A DNA stretch of 64,000 nucleotides from Methylobacter sp. (GTDB lineage Bacteria; Pseudomonadota; Gammaproteobacteria; Methylococcales; Methylomonadaceae): assembly GCA_023229605.1 (NCBI GenBank), contig JALNYY010000004.1, forward strand, positions 1 through 64,000, in the 5' to 3' direction. Below are positions 53,949-63,495 of the stretch, piece after piece. Below the pieces are notes generated by a model. That model had not been told where the DNA came from. It made no database searches and saw only the letters and a program-made list of their open reading frames with translations. The position numbers and the translations under genes were made by a program. Within the stretch, counting starts at the first letter, position 1, and every line of letters begins with the position of its first letter.

Positions 53949-54656
53949 ATGACAGCAACAGACAACGTACACCTGCACGAAATCAATAAATTTGGCTCGA
54001 TGGCGGAGCGCTGGTGGGACCCGCAAGGCGAGTTCAAAACCCTGCACGACATTAACCCGCTACGCATCCAGTTTATCCAGCGTTATGCGGATCTTGCAGG
54101 CAAACGCATTGTTGATGTCGGCTGCGGCGGCGGCATTCTGACCGAAGGCTTGGCTAAACAAGGCGCAGATGCTTTGGGCATTGATCTTAGCGAAGAGCTG
54201 ATTGATATCGCCGACCTGCATGGCCTTGAATCCGGCGTTAACGCACATTATCAAAAAATCAGCGCCGAAGCGCTGGCGCAGCAGCAGCCTGAAAGCTTTG
54301 ATCATGTAACCTGCATGGAAATGCTGGAGCATGTGCCCGACCCCGGCTCAATCATCTCCGCTTGTGCCAGAATGGTCAAACCCGGCGGCATGGTGTTTTT
54401 CTCGACGCTTAACCGCAAGCCCAAAGCCTATTTATTGGCCATCTTCGCGGCGGAATACGTCCTGCAAATGCTGCCTAAAGGCACCCATGACTTTAAAACC
54501 TTCATCAAGCCTTCGGAGCTGTGCCAGTCGGCCCGTGCCGCAGGCCTTGAGCTGCAGGGCATGGTGGGAATTGAATACAACCCGTTCAGCAAGCGTTTCA
54601 GCCTCGGCAAAGACATTGACGTCAATTACATCGCCGCATTTAAACGTCCGGAATAA
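53949..54656 (+). CDS. ubiG: Ubiquinone biosynthesis O-methyltransferase UbiG
   Basis: A 235-residue class I methyltransferase that performs both O-methylations in ubiquinone synthesis. The opening HEINKFGSMAERWWDPQGEF is diagnostic of UbiG. Motif I is VGCGGGILTEGLA. The membrane-contact region (KPKAYLLAIFAAEYVLQMLP) is kept. Full length. It heads the unit ubiG - HAD phosphatase - yciK - sufT, with gaps of 10 bases or overlap. Confidence 0.95.
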   Translation: MTATDNVHLHEINKFGSMAERWWDPQGEFKTLHDINPLRIQFIQRYADLAGKRIVDVGCGGGILTEGLAKQGADALGIDLSEELIDIADLHGLESGVNAHYQKISAEALAQQQPESFDHVTCMEMLEHVPDPGSIISACARMVKPGGMVFFSTLNRKPKAYLLAIFAAEYVLQMLPKGTHDFKTFIKPSELCQSARAAGLELQGMVGIEYNPFSKRFSLGKDIDVNYIAAFKRPE

Positions 54657-54666
54657 CGAGTAAAGC

Positions 54667-55347
54667 ATGACGACTGATTTCAAATTATCCTGCGTGTTAT
54701 TCGATCTGGACGGTACTCTGGTGGACACCGCGCCGGACTTGATTTCATGTTTGAACAAGGCCTTGAACGCACACGACTTTGCGGCTGTAGCGCCTGAAAC
54801 AATCAAGCCGTTTATTTCCTACGGCGCGGCGGCAATGATCAACGCAAGCCTGGGCGACGCTGTCAACGACGAACTTCGAGCAGGCATTCTGGAAACCATG
54901 CTCAATCTCTACCAGAACAATATTGCCGAACACACGGTTTTTTTCTCGGGCATCGTCGACACCTTAGATGCGATTGAAGCGCAGGGCCTGAAATGGGGCG
55001 TGGTCACCAATAAGCGGGAACGCTTCACCAACCCGCTGATGGACGCCTTAAAGCTTACCGACCGCGCCGCCTGCATCGTCAGCGGCGATACCACAGCAAA
55101 CCCCAAGCCTCACCCGGAACCTATGCTGGAAGCCTGCAAACAGGCGGGCGTCAATCCCAGGGAATGCGTCTATATCGGCGACGCACTACATGACATCACC
55201 GCCGGGAAAAATGTCGAGATGAAAACGCTGGCGGCGCTTTACGGCTACATCAAGCCCAGCGACGCGCCGGAAACCTGGGGCGCCGATGCGCTAATCGAGT
55301 CTCCCGATCAAATTTCAGCCTGGATAGCATCCTTATCATGCCGCTAA
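54667..55347 (+). CDS. mupP: HAD phosphatase, MupP/Gph type
   Basis: A 226-residue HAD hydrolase. Motif I is FDLDGTLVDTAPD, motif II GVVTNKR, motif III (K in NPKPHPE) and motif IV YIGDALHDITAG. Homology alone would say phosphoglycolate phosphatase. The position between ubiG and yciK is that of Pseudomonas MupP, the N-acetylmuramic acid 6-phosphate phosphatase of peptidoglycan recycling, so MupP is favoured on synteny; Gph remains possible. Overlaps yciK by 10 bases. Confidence 0.85.
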   Translation: MTTDFKLSCVLFDLDGTLVDTAPDLISCLNKALNAHDFAAVAPETIKPFISYGAAAMINASLGDAVNDELRAGILETMLNLYQNNIAEHTVFFSGIVDTLDAIEAQGLKWGVVTNKRERFTNPLMDALKLTDRAACIVSGDTTANPKPHPEPMLEACKQAGVNPRECVYIGDALHDITAGKNVEMKTLAALYGYIKPSDAPETWGADALIESPDQISAWIASLSCR

Positions 55348-56066
55348 TCAATCAAGTCATCCTAATCACCGGCGCAGGCGGCGGCCTGGGCAGCACAGCA
55401 GCTCTGGCCTTGGCCAAGCAGCGCGCGCACATCATTTTGCTGGATAAAAGCATCGCCAAGCTGGAAAAGGTTTACGACGCCATCCTGGCGGCAAATGCTC
55501 CCGAACCCATCATTTACCCGTTTGACCTGGCCGGCGCCAATGAAAACGAGTATCAGGAATTGGCCGACAAAATTGATGAGAAATACGGCTCCCTGCAAGG
55601 CATCCTGCATTCGGCGGTCGAGTTCAGCGCTTTCTCGCCCATCGCCACGCACAACACCAAAGACTGGGGGCATACTTTAAACGTCAACCTGAATGCGCCT
55701 TTCCTGTTGTGCCGGGTTTTGCTGCCCGTGCTGCAAAAGAGCGAGCATGCCTCCATCGTATTCACGTCTGACTCTTCTGCCAGAAAAGCGCCAGCCTACG
55801 CAGGCGCTTATGGCGTTTCCAAAATAGCCTTGGAAGGTTTCGCAAACATACTGGCCGAAGAACATGAAGCATCCGGCAGAATCCGGGTCAACACACTCAT
55901 TCCGGGGCCTGTAGACTCCCCGTTAAGAAAGCGGGCCTATCCGGCGGAAGATAAAGGCAGACTGCCAACCATGGAATCATTGGCACCCGCTTACCTGTAT
56001 TTATTTGGCTCACAAAGCATCGGCGTAACCGGCCAGACGGTTGATGCCCGTACCTTTCATTTATAA
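55338..56066 (+). CDS. yciK: YciK-type short-chain dehydrogenase
   Basis: A 242-residue SDR oxidoreductase. The NAD(P)-binding motif is GAGGGLG (about 12-18), the NAG-like element is HSAVEF, and the catalytic Ser and Y-x3-K are in FTSDSSARK and YGVSKIALEG. Substrate unknown. It is in the conserved ubiG - HAD - yciK order and overlaps the HAD gene by 10 bases. Followed after 10 bases by sufT. Confidence 0.9.
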   Translation: MPLINQVILITGAGGGLGSTAALALAKQRAHIILLDKSIAKLEKVYDAILAANAPEPIIYPFDLAGANENEYQELADKIDEKYGSLQGILHSAVEFSAFSPIATHNTKDWGHTLNVNLNAPFLLCRVLLPVLQKSEHASIVFTSDSSARKAPAYAGAYGVSKIALEGFANILAEEHEASGRIRVNTLIPGPVDSPLRKRAYPAEDKGRLPTMESLAPAYLYLFGSQSIGVTGQTVDARTFHL

Positions 56067-56076
56067 CTGAATTACT

Positions 56077-56625
56077 ATGGCAGAAAGAGAAACCGTTGTT
56101 CTAACCCGGGATGTCAACATCGTCACCATCCCTGACGGCAATACCGGCACGTTAAGCAAAGGCAAAGAAGTCACCGTTCACCAGGCGCTGGGCACTAACT
56201 ATACCGTGGTCACCGAACACGGCCACATGGTGCGGATTGCCGGAGCAGATGCCGACGCCTTGGGCAAGGAATCCCATCAACTGCATACGCTGGTATCGGA
56301 AACCAGCGCAGAAGCGGTTGAAAAAAACTGCTGGGAAGTCATGAAAACGGTTTATGACCCTGAAATCCCCGTTAACATCGTTGACCTGGGGCTGGTTTAT
56401 CACTGCAACGTGACGCCGGCGGGCGAAGGCCTGAATGACGTCCATATCATGATGACGCTGACTGCTCCCGGCTGCGGCATGGGGCCGGTTATCCAGAGCG
56501 ATGTGGAAAAATGCATCCGCGCCCTGCCCGGTGTCGCCAGCGTTAATGTTGAAGTCGTGCTTGATCCGCCCTGGTCACGGGAAATGATGTCGGAAGTCGC
56601 CCAGTTACAATTGGGCTTGTATTAG
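56077..56625 (+). CDS. sufT: Iron-sulfur assembly factor SufT (DUF59)
   Basis: A 182-residue two-part protein. An N-terminal SufT-specific segment (about 5-85) is followed by a DUF59/MIP18 domain with VYDPEIPVNIVDLGLVY and LTAPGCGMG, ending VVLDPPWSREMMSEVA. SufT helps mature Fe-S proteins under high demand. The DUF59 cysteine lies in APGCGM. Last gene of the ubiG run. Length and N-terminal part set it apart from the PaaD proteins of phenylacetate loci. Confidence 0.9.
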   Translation: MAERETVVLTRDVNIVTIPDGNTGTLSKGKEVTVHQALGTNYTVVTEHGHMVRIAGADADALGKESHQLHTLVSETSAEAVEKNCWEVMKTVYDPEIPVNIVDLGLVYHCNVTPAGEGLNDVHIMMTLTAPGCGMGPVIQSDVEKCIRALPGVASVNVEVVLDPPWSREMMSEVAQLQLGLY

Positions 56626-56704
56626 CCTGAAAACCTTATCCCGGCTACATGTCTGACAGTGTGTTCTGGGGTAATTTACATTCATTAAAACAAGCCGGAA
56701 GCCA

Positions 56705-56950
56705 ATGAAAATACTTGTCCGTAATTTACCCCGCGAAACCACAGAACCTGAATTGACCGAGCTGTTCAAGGCTTATGGCGGCGTGCAATCCTGCAATTTG
56801 GTCATGGACAAGGAAACCGGCAAATCAAAGGGCTTCGGTTTTGTCGAAATGCCTCGCGTTAACGAAGCTAATGCAGCCATCAGCGGGCTTAATCAGAAAG
56901 AAATCGCAGGGCTTAAAATCCGGGTAAAAAAAGCGGATTTGAAAAATTAA
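56705..56950 (+). CDS. Small RRM-domain RNA-binding protein
   Basis: An 81-residue protein that is one RNA recognition motif. RNP2 is KILVRNLP and RNP1 is KGFGFVEM. Such stand-alone RRM proteins occur in cyanobacteria and various proteobacteria, often cold-induced; the target RNA is unknown. GGAAG lies before the ATG. It is followed by a short hairpin and the convergent DUF302 gene. Confidence 0.92.
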   Translation: MKILVRNLPRETTEPELTELFKAYGGVQSCNLVMDKETGKSKGFGFVEMPRVNEANAAISGLNQKEIAGLKIRVKKADLKN

Positions 56951-56957
56951 TGCTAGC

Positions 56958-56978
56958 CACCCCTTTGACAACGGGGTG
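56958..56978. terminator. Hairpin between convergent RRM and DUF302 genes
   Basis: CACCCCTTT / AACGGGGTG form a 9-position stem with one mismatch around GAC. It lies directly between two convergent stops, where a shared terminator is expected. U-runs are weak on both sides. Confidence 0.5.
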
Positions 56979-56986
56979 TTGCCATT

Positions 56987-57370
56987 TCATTTCGCCTCAT
57001 CAACCATCTTGATGGTCTTTTCCTCAACCTCCTTGGCAACCTTGGCCAATGCCGCATCCTGAGACAGCGCCGAAAGCATTTGCACCGGCTTGATAAGGCC
57101 TATTTTCGTTTTTCCCTTCTCGGTGAATACCGAAATGCGGCACGGCAAGGCCATGTTCAGGCGCATGTCCGCCGATAAAACTTTTGCAGCCTGCCCCGGA
57201 TTACAGACTTCAAAAATCCTGCACTCTTCATTGAATGCAATGCCTTTGCTGCGAAGCGCGGCCCCCAAGTCGTGGATGTGCAGCACCCCGAAGCCGTTCT
57301 GGATAACGGCCGATTCAAGGTTTATCGCGGCTTGATCAAATGATTTGTCGGTTTCAACTATGTAATACAT
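56987..57370 (-). CDS. DUF302 family protein
   Basis: A 127-residue DUF302 protein, opening MYYIVETDKSFDQAAINLESAV and containing VLHIHDLGAALRSKGI and CRIFEVCNPGQAAKVL. The family has a dimeric alpha/beta fold with no agreed function; some members sit with thiosulfate or heme proteins. Here it is the last gene of the beta-oxidation operon, nine bases after fadE. Confidence 0.88.
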   Translation of the reverse strand: MYYIVETDKSFDQAAINLESAVIQNGFGVLHIHDLGAALRSKGIAFNEECRIFEVCNPGQAAKVLSADMRLNMALPCRISVFTEKGKTKIGLIKPVQMLSALSQDAALAKVAKEVEEKTIKMVDEAK

Positions 57371-57379
57371 AAAACTACC

Positions 57380-59851
57380 TCAATCTATGCCCAATTGCTC
57401 AGGACTGAAATCGTCCACACTGATGGCTGCCAGTCTGGCCTGCTCGGCAGTTAATATCAACCCGGCTTCTTTCCGGGTAATAATTGCCTTGCTTACCGCC
57501 GCATCCAGCACATCCAAGATCGCGCCGTTCGCCAGCTGTTTTTGCTTTTGCGCGGCATGGATTTTGGCCTCCGCCGGTGCAGCGGCAAGAACAGCCTGGA
57601 AGGCGACTTCAATTCTGCCGGTGGTGTCATCGGGCTTGTGGTTAATGTAAATACCGCGGGTTAAGCGGTCTCGGGATGGCGAATCCTTCAGCAATAAAGC
57701 CGCAGTCTGGTGAACCAGATGATCGGCTGGCGGCGCATAGGGCTTGCCGTTGGGGAAAAGCAGCACCCTTAATGCGACAACCGGGATGCGCAAAAACAAG
57801 GCACGGAAAATAGTCTTTAATACGACAGCCGGGATCTGCACAGGGAAGGCATGAAAAACACCCAGCAGGGATTGCTGGGCGCGGTGCAGGGTTTGCTGGC
57901 AGGCCCAATGCAGCAACGGCAAGTCGTCTTTGGGGCTGCCCTGATCCTGGTAGTTTTTCAGCACGCAGGAACACAGGTAAAGATTGCTCAGCACATCGGC
58001 AAAACGCCCGGAGATCCGTTCCCTGCGCTTAAGCGAGCCGCCCAGCGTCAGCAAGGCAAAATCAGTGACCAGCGCAAAGCCGACACTGAATCTTGCAATC
58101 TGCCGATAATATCGCCGCGTATCCTGATCGCCCGGCACATCGACAAACCGGGCGTTGCTCAACCCCAGCCACAAACCTGCGGCCAGATTATGCATGGCAA
58201 AACCGATATGCTTGAACAGCACTTCATCAAACTGCTGCAAGGCTTTTTCAGGATCGGCCTGGCTTAACGCCTCCATTTCTTTCTGGATGTAAGGATGGCA
58301 GCGTATCGCTCCCTGCCCGAAAATCATCATGGTTCGGGTCAGGATATTCGCGCCTTCTACGGTAATGCTGACCGGAACCACCTGGTACATCCGCCCCAGA
58401 TAGTTGCTAGGACCCAGGCAAATGCCGGAGCCGCCTTGTATGTCCATGGCGTCGTTAATGACGCGGCGCATTCTTTCCGTGAGTTCGTATTTGATGATGG
58501 CTGAGATGACCGACGGTTTTTGCCCGTCATCCAGCGCGGCGGCAGTCACCTTGCGCGCCGCATCGATAATATAGGTTTCACCGGCTATGCGCGAGAGCGG
58601 CTCTTCAATGCCCTCGAACTCGCCGATCGGCAGATTGAATTGCTTGCGGATACGGGCATAGGCGCCGGTATTGCGGCTGGCCATTTTTGACGCGCCGGTG
58701 CTGAGCGCAGGCAATGAAACCGCCCGGCCGGTAGCAAGGCATTGCATCAGCATCTTCCAGCCATTGCCGGCCTGCTCCACGCCGCCGATAATCCAGTCCA
58801 TCGGGATAAACACGTCCTTGCCCCAGTTCGGGCCGTTCTGAAAGGCCGAGTCCAGCGGAAAGTGGCGCCTGCCGATGGAAACTCCCTCTGTGTTAGTGGG
58901 AATCAGCGCGACGGTAATGCCGATGTTTTCCTTGTCGCCGATCAGGCGATCCGGGTCGTAAAGCTTGAATGCCAGACCCAGCACCGTAGCGACCGGGCCT
59001 AAAGTGATGTAGCGTTTTTCCCAGTTGAGACGAATGCCCAGCACCTTGTCCTTGCCTTCAAATTTGCCATAACAGACGACGCCGGTGTCGGGCATGGCCC
59101 CAGCATCGCTGCCTGCAAGCGGGCCGGTCAGGGCAAACGCCGGGATTTCTTCGCCTGCTGCCAGGCGCGGCAGATAATGGTTTTTCTGCTGCTCCGTGCC
59201 GTAGGCCAGCAGTAATTTGGCTGGCCCCAAGGAATTGGGCACCATGACTGTGACGGCGGCGGTCGTGCTGCGGCTGGAAATTTTCATGATCACTTCGGAA
59301 TGCGCGTACTCGCCAAACTCCAGGCCACCGTAGCGCTTGGGAATAATCATGCCGCAAAACTTATGCCGCTTGATAAAGTCCCAGACTTCAGGCGGCAGAT
59401 CGCGGCGATTATGCGTGATGTCCCAATCGTCCAGCATGCCGCAAAGCGTTTCCACCGGCCCGTCGATGAAGGCCTGTTCTTCGATGCTCAGTTTCGCGGC
59501 GGGCAAATCAAGCAGCACTTTCCAATCGGGGTTGCCGGAAAACAGCTCAGCATCCCACCAGGTATTTCCCGCTTCCAGCGCTTCGCGTTCGGTTTGCGAC
59601 ATACGGGGCAGCATGCGCTGCATCAGCTTGAAAACCGGACGGCTGAATAGCCTTTTGCGAATAAACGGCAGGTTGAGCGGGATAAAAATAAGGTCGAAAA
59701 CAAGCCATAACAAAATCGAAACAGCGCTCATCCCCTGTTGCAGAGTATAGATACTTAACCATCCAACCAGAATCAGCGTAGTCCAGCGGAGCGATGCCCT
59801 GACGTAAGCCAGAACCCAAGCGATAATGAATAGCGAGATTAACCAGATCAT
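57380..59851 (-). CDS. fadE: Acyl-CoA dehydrogenase FadE
   Basis: An 823-residue membrane-associated acyl-CoA dehydrogenase, the E. coli FadE type (814). Two or three N-terminal hydrophobic helices (residues 1-65) are followed by the dehydrogenase core at about 75-530, with ALTGPLAGSDAGAMPDTG in the FAD/substrate region and GGSGICLGPSNYLGR near the active site. The C-terminal DUF1974 domain spans about 535-820. It makes the first oxidation of beta-oxidation. Sixteen bases after the fadN-like gene; DUF302 follows. Confidence 0.94.
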   Translation of the reverse strand: MIWLISLFIIAWVLAYVRASLRWTTLILVGWLSIYTLQQGMSAVSILLWLVFDLIFIPLNLPFIRKRLFSRPVFKLMQRMLPRMSQTEREALEAGNTWWDAELFSGNPDWKVLLDLPAAKLSIEEQAFIDGPVETLCGMLDDWDITHNRRDLPPEVWDFIKRHKFCGMIIPKRYGGLEFGEYAHSEVIMKISSRSTTAAVTVMVPNSLGPAKLLLAYGTEQQKNHYLPRLAAGEEIPAFALTGPLAGSDAGAMPDTGVVCYGKFEGKDKVLGIRLNWEKRYITLGPVATVLGLAFKLYDPDRLIGDKENIGITVALIPTNTEGVSIGRRHFPLDSAFQNGPNWGKDVFIPMDWIIGGVEQAGNGWKMLMQCLATGRAVSLPALSTGASKMASRNTGAYARIRKQFNLPIGEFEGIEEPLSRIAGETYIIDAARKVTAAALDDGQKPSVISAIIKYELTERMRRVINDAMDIQGGSGICLGPSNYLGRMYQVVPVSITVEGANILTRTMMIFGQGAIRCHPYIQKEMEALSQADPEKALQQFDEVLFKHIGFAMHNLAAGLWLGLSNARFVDVPGDQDTRRYYRQIARFSVGFALVTDFALLTLGGSLKRRERISGRFADVLSNLYLCSCVLKNYQDQGSPKDDLPLLHWACQQTLHRAQQSLLGVFHAFPVQIPAVVLKTIFRALFLRIPVVALRVLLFPNGKPYAPPADHLVHQTAALLLKDSPSRDRLTRGIYINHKPDDTTGRIEVAFQAVLAAAPAEAKIHAAQKQKQLANGAILDVLDAAVSKAIITRKEAGLILTAEQARLAAISVDDFSPEQLGID

Positions 59852-59867
59852 GGGATGTTTCCTTCAA

Positions 59868-62291
59868 TCAATTACGTAACGGCTTGCCTGTTGTTAACAG
59901 GTGCTCCAGCCTGGCCAGAGTACCCGGTTGCTGCACCAAATGCAGGAAGGCATTCAGTTCCAGATTCAGCATGTCATCTTCGGTTAAAGGCTCGGTGATG
60001 TCGCACAAACCGCCACTGAGCACGTCTGCCAGTTGCCCGGAAATTTCCACGTCATAATCCGTTATCTTGCCGGCCAGCTTTAAGTTGTTGATCGCCATAG
60101 CCATTGCCGCTTTGGCACTGGCTCCGGGCAACGGGTAACTGGAGGGCTTAGGCGGCATATAATCCTGCGCCAGCTTCAGCGCTTTGGCTTTGGCATCAGC
60201 CAATAAGCGGTCCTTATTCATGGTAATGCCGTCGGTTGTGGACAAAAACAGCAGCTCCCTGGCTTCCGCCGCCGATTTGGACACCTTGGCCATGCCGATC
60301 GTTTCAAAAGCCTGGGCGATGGCCGGCATCGGGCCGCCCGGTCTCCTTGCAAATTCCAGCCAGCGGCGCAAATACTCCTTGCAGCCGCCCCAGCCCGGAA
60401 CCAGACCCACGCCAACCTCTACGAGGCCAACATACAGTTCTGCATGTGCCTGAATGGCATCGCAATGCAGCAGGATTTCGCAGCCTCCGCCCAGAGCCAG
60501 GCCGGATGGTGCGCCGACCACCGGGAACGGCGAATACTTCAATGCCTGATAGGTCTGCTGGCCCTGCTTGATCAGTTGCTCCACCGCAGGCCAGTTTTGG
60601 TTTTGTATAGCTTGCACCAGCAAGGTTAAATTGGCTCCGGCTGAGAAATTATCGGCGTCGTTGTAAATCACCAATGCAGAAAAATCCGTTTTGACCTTTT
60701 CGACACTTTGCCGAACCAAGGCCAAGCTGTCCATGTCCAGCGTATTCATCTTGCTGTGAAACTCCAGGCAGGCAACACCGTCGCCAATATCCCAGAGGCT
60801 GGCTGACGGATTTTCCAGCACTGCCGGAGCCTGTAATTTAATGTCGGACAGCAGCAGGATGCCCTCCGTCCGGCGGACGGGCCGATAATTGCCGGACAAG
60901 TCGGCAAACCAGCGTTTGCCGGAATCGACCTTGTACAGGCTGTGCCGGTTTGCCAGCAACGACGGCACATCGCGGTTTTCCGCAAGCAATCGGTCAACGA
61001 ACCAGTCAACGCCGATCCGGTCCAGCAGCTCGAACGGCCCGTACTTCCAGTTATAGCCAAGGCGCATCGCGGTATCGACGGCGACGATGTCGTCGGCAAT
61101 CTCGGGGATAAGGCTGGCGCTATAAGCCAGGGTATTGGACAGCACTATCCATGCATACTGGCAGATTACCTCGTCACCCGATAAAAAAGCCCTCTCGGTA
61201 ACCGTTCCCTGCGTTACTCTCGGCAACTGCTCCATGCGTTGCTCTACCTCCTCCATCCTTGGAGTCGTACCTCCTGCATCCATGCAGTCGATCTCATCCT
61301 GCGTTTTTGGTAAATCCGACAAAGCGAATTTCTCGCTAGGCTGATAACCGCGGGTTTGCAGGTTAATCGATTCCTTGACGCGCTTTCCGCTGGCTTCATT
61401 CAAGCGATAAAAACCTCCCTTGCCTTTCCTGCCGGTGTAGCCGTCGGCTATCATCGCCTGAACCAATGGAGGAAGATAATTAACCTGATGAAATGCATCT
61501 TCCTTGGGCAAGGCCAGTTCCATGCCGTCCAAAATATGCGGAATCAGGTCGAGTCCGACCAGATCCAGCAAGCCGAATACGCCGGTTTTCGGTATGCCGA
61601 AAACCGTCATTACCGCATCGGCCTGCTCCACGGTCAAACCCAGCTTGATCGCTTCCAGCAGACCGCATTGCAGCCAGTAGATGCCGATGCGGTTGCCGAT
61701 AAACCCCGGCGTATCCTTGCAGCTAACGCTGTCCTTACCCAGGCTGATGTCGGCAAAACGGCTGACGGCATCAACCAGTTCCAGCTGGGTCTGTGAGCCT
61801 GAAACCAGCTCCAGCAGCCGCATATAGCGGGGCGGATTAAAAAAGTGGGTGATCATAAAGCGCTGCTTGAAGCTGTCCGGCATGTCGCGGGTCAGCAGTT
61901 TCAGCGGCAAAGTCGAAGTGTTCGATGAAATCAGGGTGTCGGGGCGGCAGATGCCATCCAGTTTTTGGTAAAGCGTCCGTTTGATATTTGGATCTTCAAT
62001 GACCGCCTCAATCACCCAGTCCACTTCCTTCAGCCATTCAAGATGGTCTTCAATATTGCCCGGCGTGACCAGACGGGCGTTGTTCTTATGCATGAACGCC
62101 GCAGGTTCGGCTTTGAGCATCTTGGCGATGGCCGATTCGGCAATGGCGTTTCGGTTGTCGGCATCCTTAGGCACTATATCCAGCAAATAGACGGGGATTC
62201 CGGCGTTGGCGACATGGGCGGCGATGCCGGCGCCCATCACCCCGGCACCGATCACCGTGACTTTCCTGATATTGCTGTTATTGATGTCCAC
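59868..62291 (-). CDS. fadN: FadN-type 3-hydroxyacyl-CoA dehydrogenase / enoyl-CoA hydratase
   Basis: An 807-residue bifunctional enzyme with the dehydrogenase half first. The NAD motif GAGVMGAGIAA is at about 13-23, and HFFNPPRYM and the NRIG element follow. The crotonase half is last (about 530-730, GLALGGGCEI, GLVEVGVGLVPGWGG). This order is that of Bacillus FadN, the reverse of E. coli FadB. The GTG start at 62291 shares its G with the fadA stop and has GGAGG seven bases upstream. An insert of about 25-30 residues (DCMDAGG to LPRVTQGT) is encoded by repeat-like DNA (see 61207-61290). Confidence 0.92.
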   Translation of the reverse strand: MDINNSNIRKVTVIGAGVMGAGIAAHVANAGIPVYLLDIVPKDADNRNAIAESAIAKMLKAEPAAFMHKNNARLVTPGNIEDHLEWLKEVDWVIEAVIEDPNIKRTLYQKLDGICRPDTLISSNTSTLPLKLLTRDMPDSFKQRFMITHFFNPPRYMRLLELVSGSQTQLELVDAVSRFADISLGKDSVSCKDTPGFIGNRIGIYWLQCGLLEAIKLGLTVEQADAVMTVFGIPKTGVFGLLDLVGLDLIPHILDGMELALPKEDAFHQVNYLPPLVQAMIADGYTGRKGKGGFYRLNEASGKRVKESINLQTRGYQPSEKFALSDLPKTQDEIDCMDAGGTTPRMEEVEQRMEQLPRVTQGTVTERAFLSGDEVICQYAWIVLSNTLAYSASLIPEIADDIVAVDTAMRLGYNWKYGPFELLDRIGVDWFVDRLLAENRDVPSLLANRHSLYKVDSGKRWFADLSGNYRPVRRTEGILLLSDIKLQAPAVLENPSASLWDIGDGVACLEFHSKMNTLDMDSLALVRQSVEKVKTDFSALVIYNDADNFSAGANLTLLVQAIQNQNWPAVEQLIKQGQQTYQALKYSPFPVVGAPSGLALGGGCEILLHCDAIQAHAELYVGLVEVGVGLVPGWGGCKEYLRRWLEFARRPGGPMPAIAQAFETIGMAKVSKSAAEARELLFLSTTDGITMNKDRLLADAKAKALKLAQDYMPPKPSSYPLPGASAKAAMAMAINNLKLAGKITDYDVEISGQLADVLSGGLCDITEPLTEDDMLNLELNAFLHLVQQPGTLARLEHLLTTGKPLRN
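61207..61290 (-). repeat. Repeat-like DNA inserted in frame in the fadN-type gene
   Basis: On the coding strand GCATGGATGCAGG, then GGTAGAGCAACGCATGGAGC and AGTTGCCGAGAG match the intergenic repeat at 1488-1531 (GCATGGATGCAG, GGTAGAACAACGCAGGAGC, AGTTGCCGGGAG). It encodes a stretch absent from the family consensus as I know it, between the two halves of the enzyme. Confidence 0.55.
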
Positions 62292-63430
62292 TAGATAGCC
62301 TCCAGAATAGTCGCTATGCCCTGACCGCCGCCGATGCATTGGGTGGCAAGCGCAAACTGCTTGTTTTCCCGCTTCAACAGACTGGCGGCCTTGCCGGTAA
62401 TCCTTGCGCCTGACGCGCCCAGAGGATGCCCCAAGGCAATCGCGCCGCCGTCCAGATTCAGTTTTTCCGGCGGGATCGGCAGGTCTTTAAGGACTGCCAA
62501 AGCTTGCGCGGCAAAGGCTTCGTTTAGCTCGACTATATCGATGTCCTGCAAGGTCAAACCGGCTCGTTGCAAGGCTTTATGGGTCGCACCGACAGGCCCT
62601 ATGCCCATGATTTCAGGCGCGCAGCCGGATACCGCGATGGCCTTGATGCGGGCGATTTTTTCCAGGCCGTGAGCGTCTGCATATTCCTCGCTGCACACCA
62701 GCACGGCGGCTGCGCCATCGGTTATCGGCGAAGAGGTTCCGGCCGTGACGCTGCCGTTTTTAAGGAAGGCCGGTTGCAGTTCAGCTAATGCCCGGAGCGT
62801 GGAATCCAGCCTGATGCAGCCATCTTGCGACACCGTTTCGCCATCGGCGCGTTTAATGGGAATGATTTCACCGGCGAACAGCCCGTTTTGGCGGGCAGCA
62901 CCCGCTTTTTGCTGGCTGCTGACAGCGAAAGTTTCCTGGCTCAGGCGGTCGATATGATATTGCAAAGCCAGGTTTTCCGCCGTCTCGCCCATGCCGATAT
63001 AAGCTTGGGGATAGGCTTTGTAAAGTCCTGGATTGGGCAGGTAATTGAAGCCGCCCATCGGCACCCGGCTCATGGATTCAACCCCGGCGCAGATAAACGC
63101 CTCGCCTGCATTCATTTGGATCATACCCGCCGCGTTATGGATGGCCTGCATTGAGGAGCCGCAGAAACGGTTAAGCGTGACGCCCGCTATAGTGATGGGC
63201 AGCCCGGCAAGATGCACGATTAACCGCGCCAGATTCATGCCCTGTTCCCCTTCGGGAAAGGCGCAGCCCAAGATTAAGTCTTCAATGTCCGCCGGATCAA
63301 CGCCGGTTTCATTGATCAAGCCTTCGACAACCTGCGCGGCGAGATCGTCCGGCCTGACTTTAGCCAGCTGGCCTTTTTGCGCCGGCGTGAAAGGCGATCT
63401 GCAATACCCTGCGATAACTACATGTTTCAT
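62291..63430 (-). CDS. fadA: Acetyl-CoA acyltransferase (3-ketoacyl-CoA thiolase) FadA
   Basis: A 379-residue thiolase. The nucleophile cysteine is in NRFCGSSMQAIHNAAG (about C92), the second active-site region is GHPLGASG, and the C-terminal cysteine is in TQCIGGGQG. It cleaves 3-ketoacyl-CoA in the last step of beta-oxidation. Its stop codon shares a base with the fadN-type start, so the two are tightly coupled, like the fadNA pair of Bacillus. A separate alpha/beta hydrolase gene ends 65 bases upstream. Confidence 0.94.
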   Translation of the reverse strand: MKHVVIAGYCRSPFTPAQKGQLAKVRPDDLAAQVVEGLINETGVDPADIEDLILGCAFPEGEQGMNLARLIVHLAGLPITIAGVTLNRFCGSSMQAIHNAAGMIQMNAGEAFICAGVESMSRVPMGGFNYLPNPGLYKAYPQAYIGMGETAENLALQYHIDRLSQETFAVSSQQKAGAARQNGLFAGEIIPIKRADGETVSQDGCIRLDSTLRALAELQPAFLKNGSVTAGTSSPITDGAAAVLVCSEEYADAHGLEKIARIKAIAVSGCAPEIMGIGPVGATHKALQRAGLTLQDIDIVELNEAFAAQALAVLKDLPIPPEKLNLDGGAIALGHPLGASGARITGKAASLLKRENKQFALATQCIGGGQGIATILEAI

Positions 63431-63495
63431 GATGCTGTCTCCTTGTGTTATGCATTTTCCACTGGATAACCGTGTTCAGCGGGGCATAACGGGAT

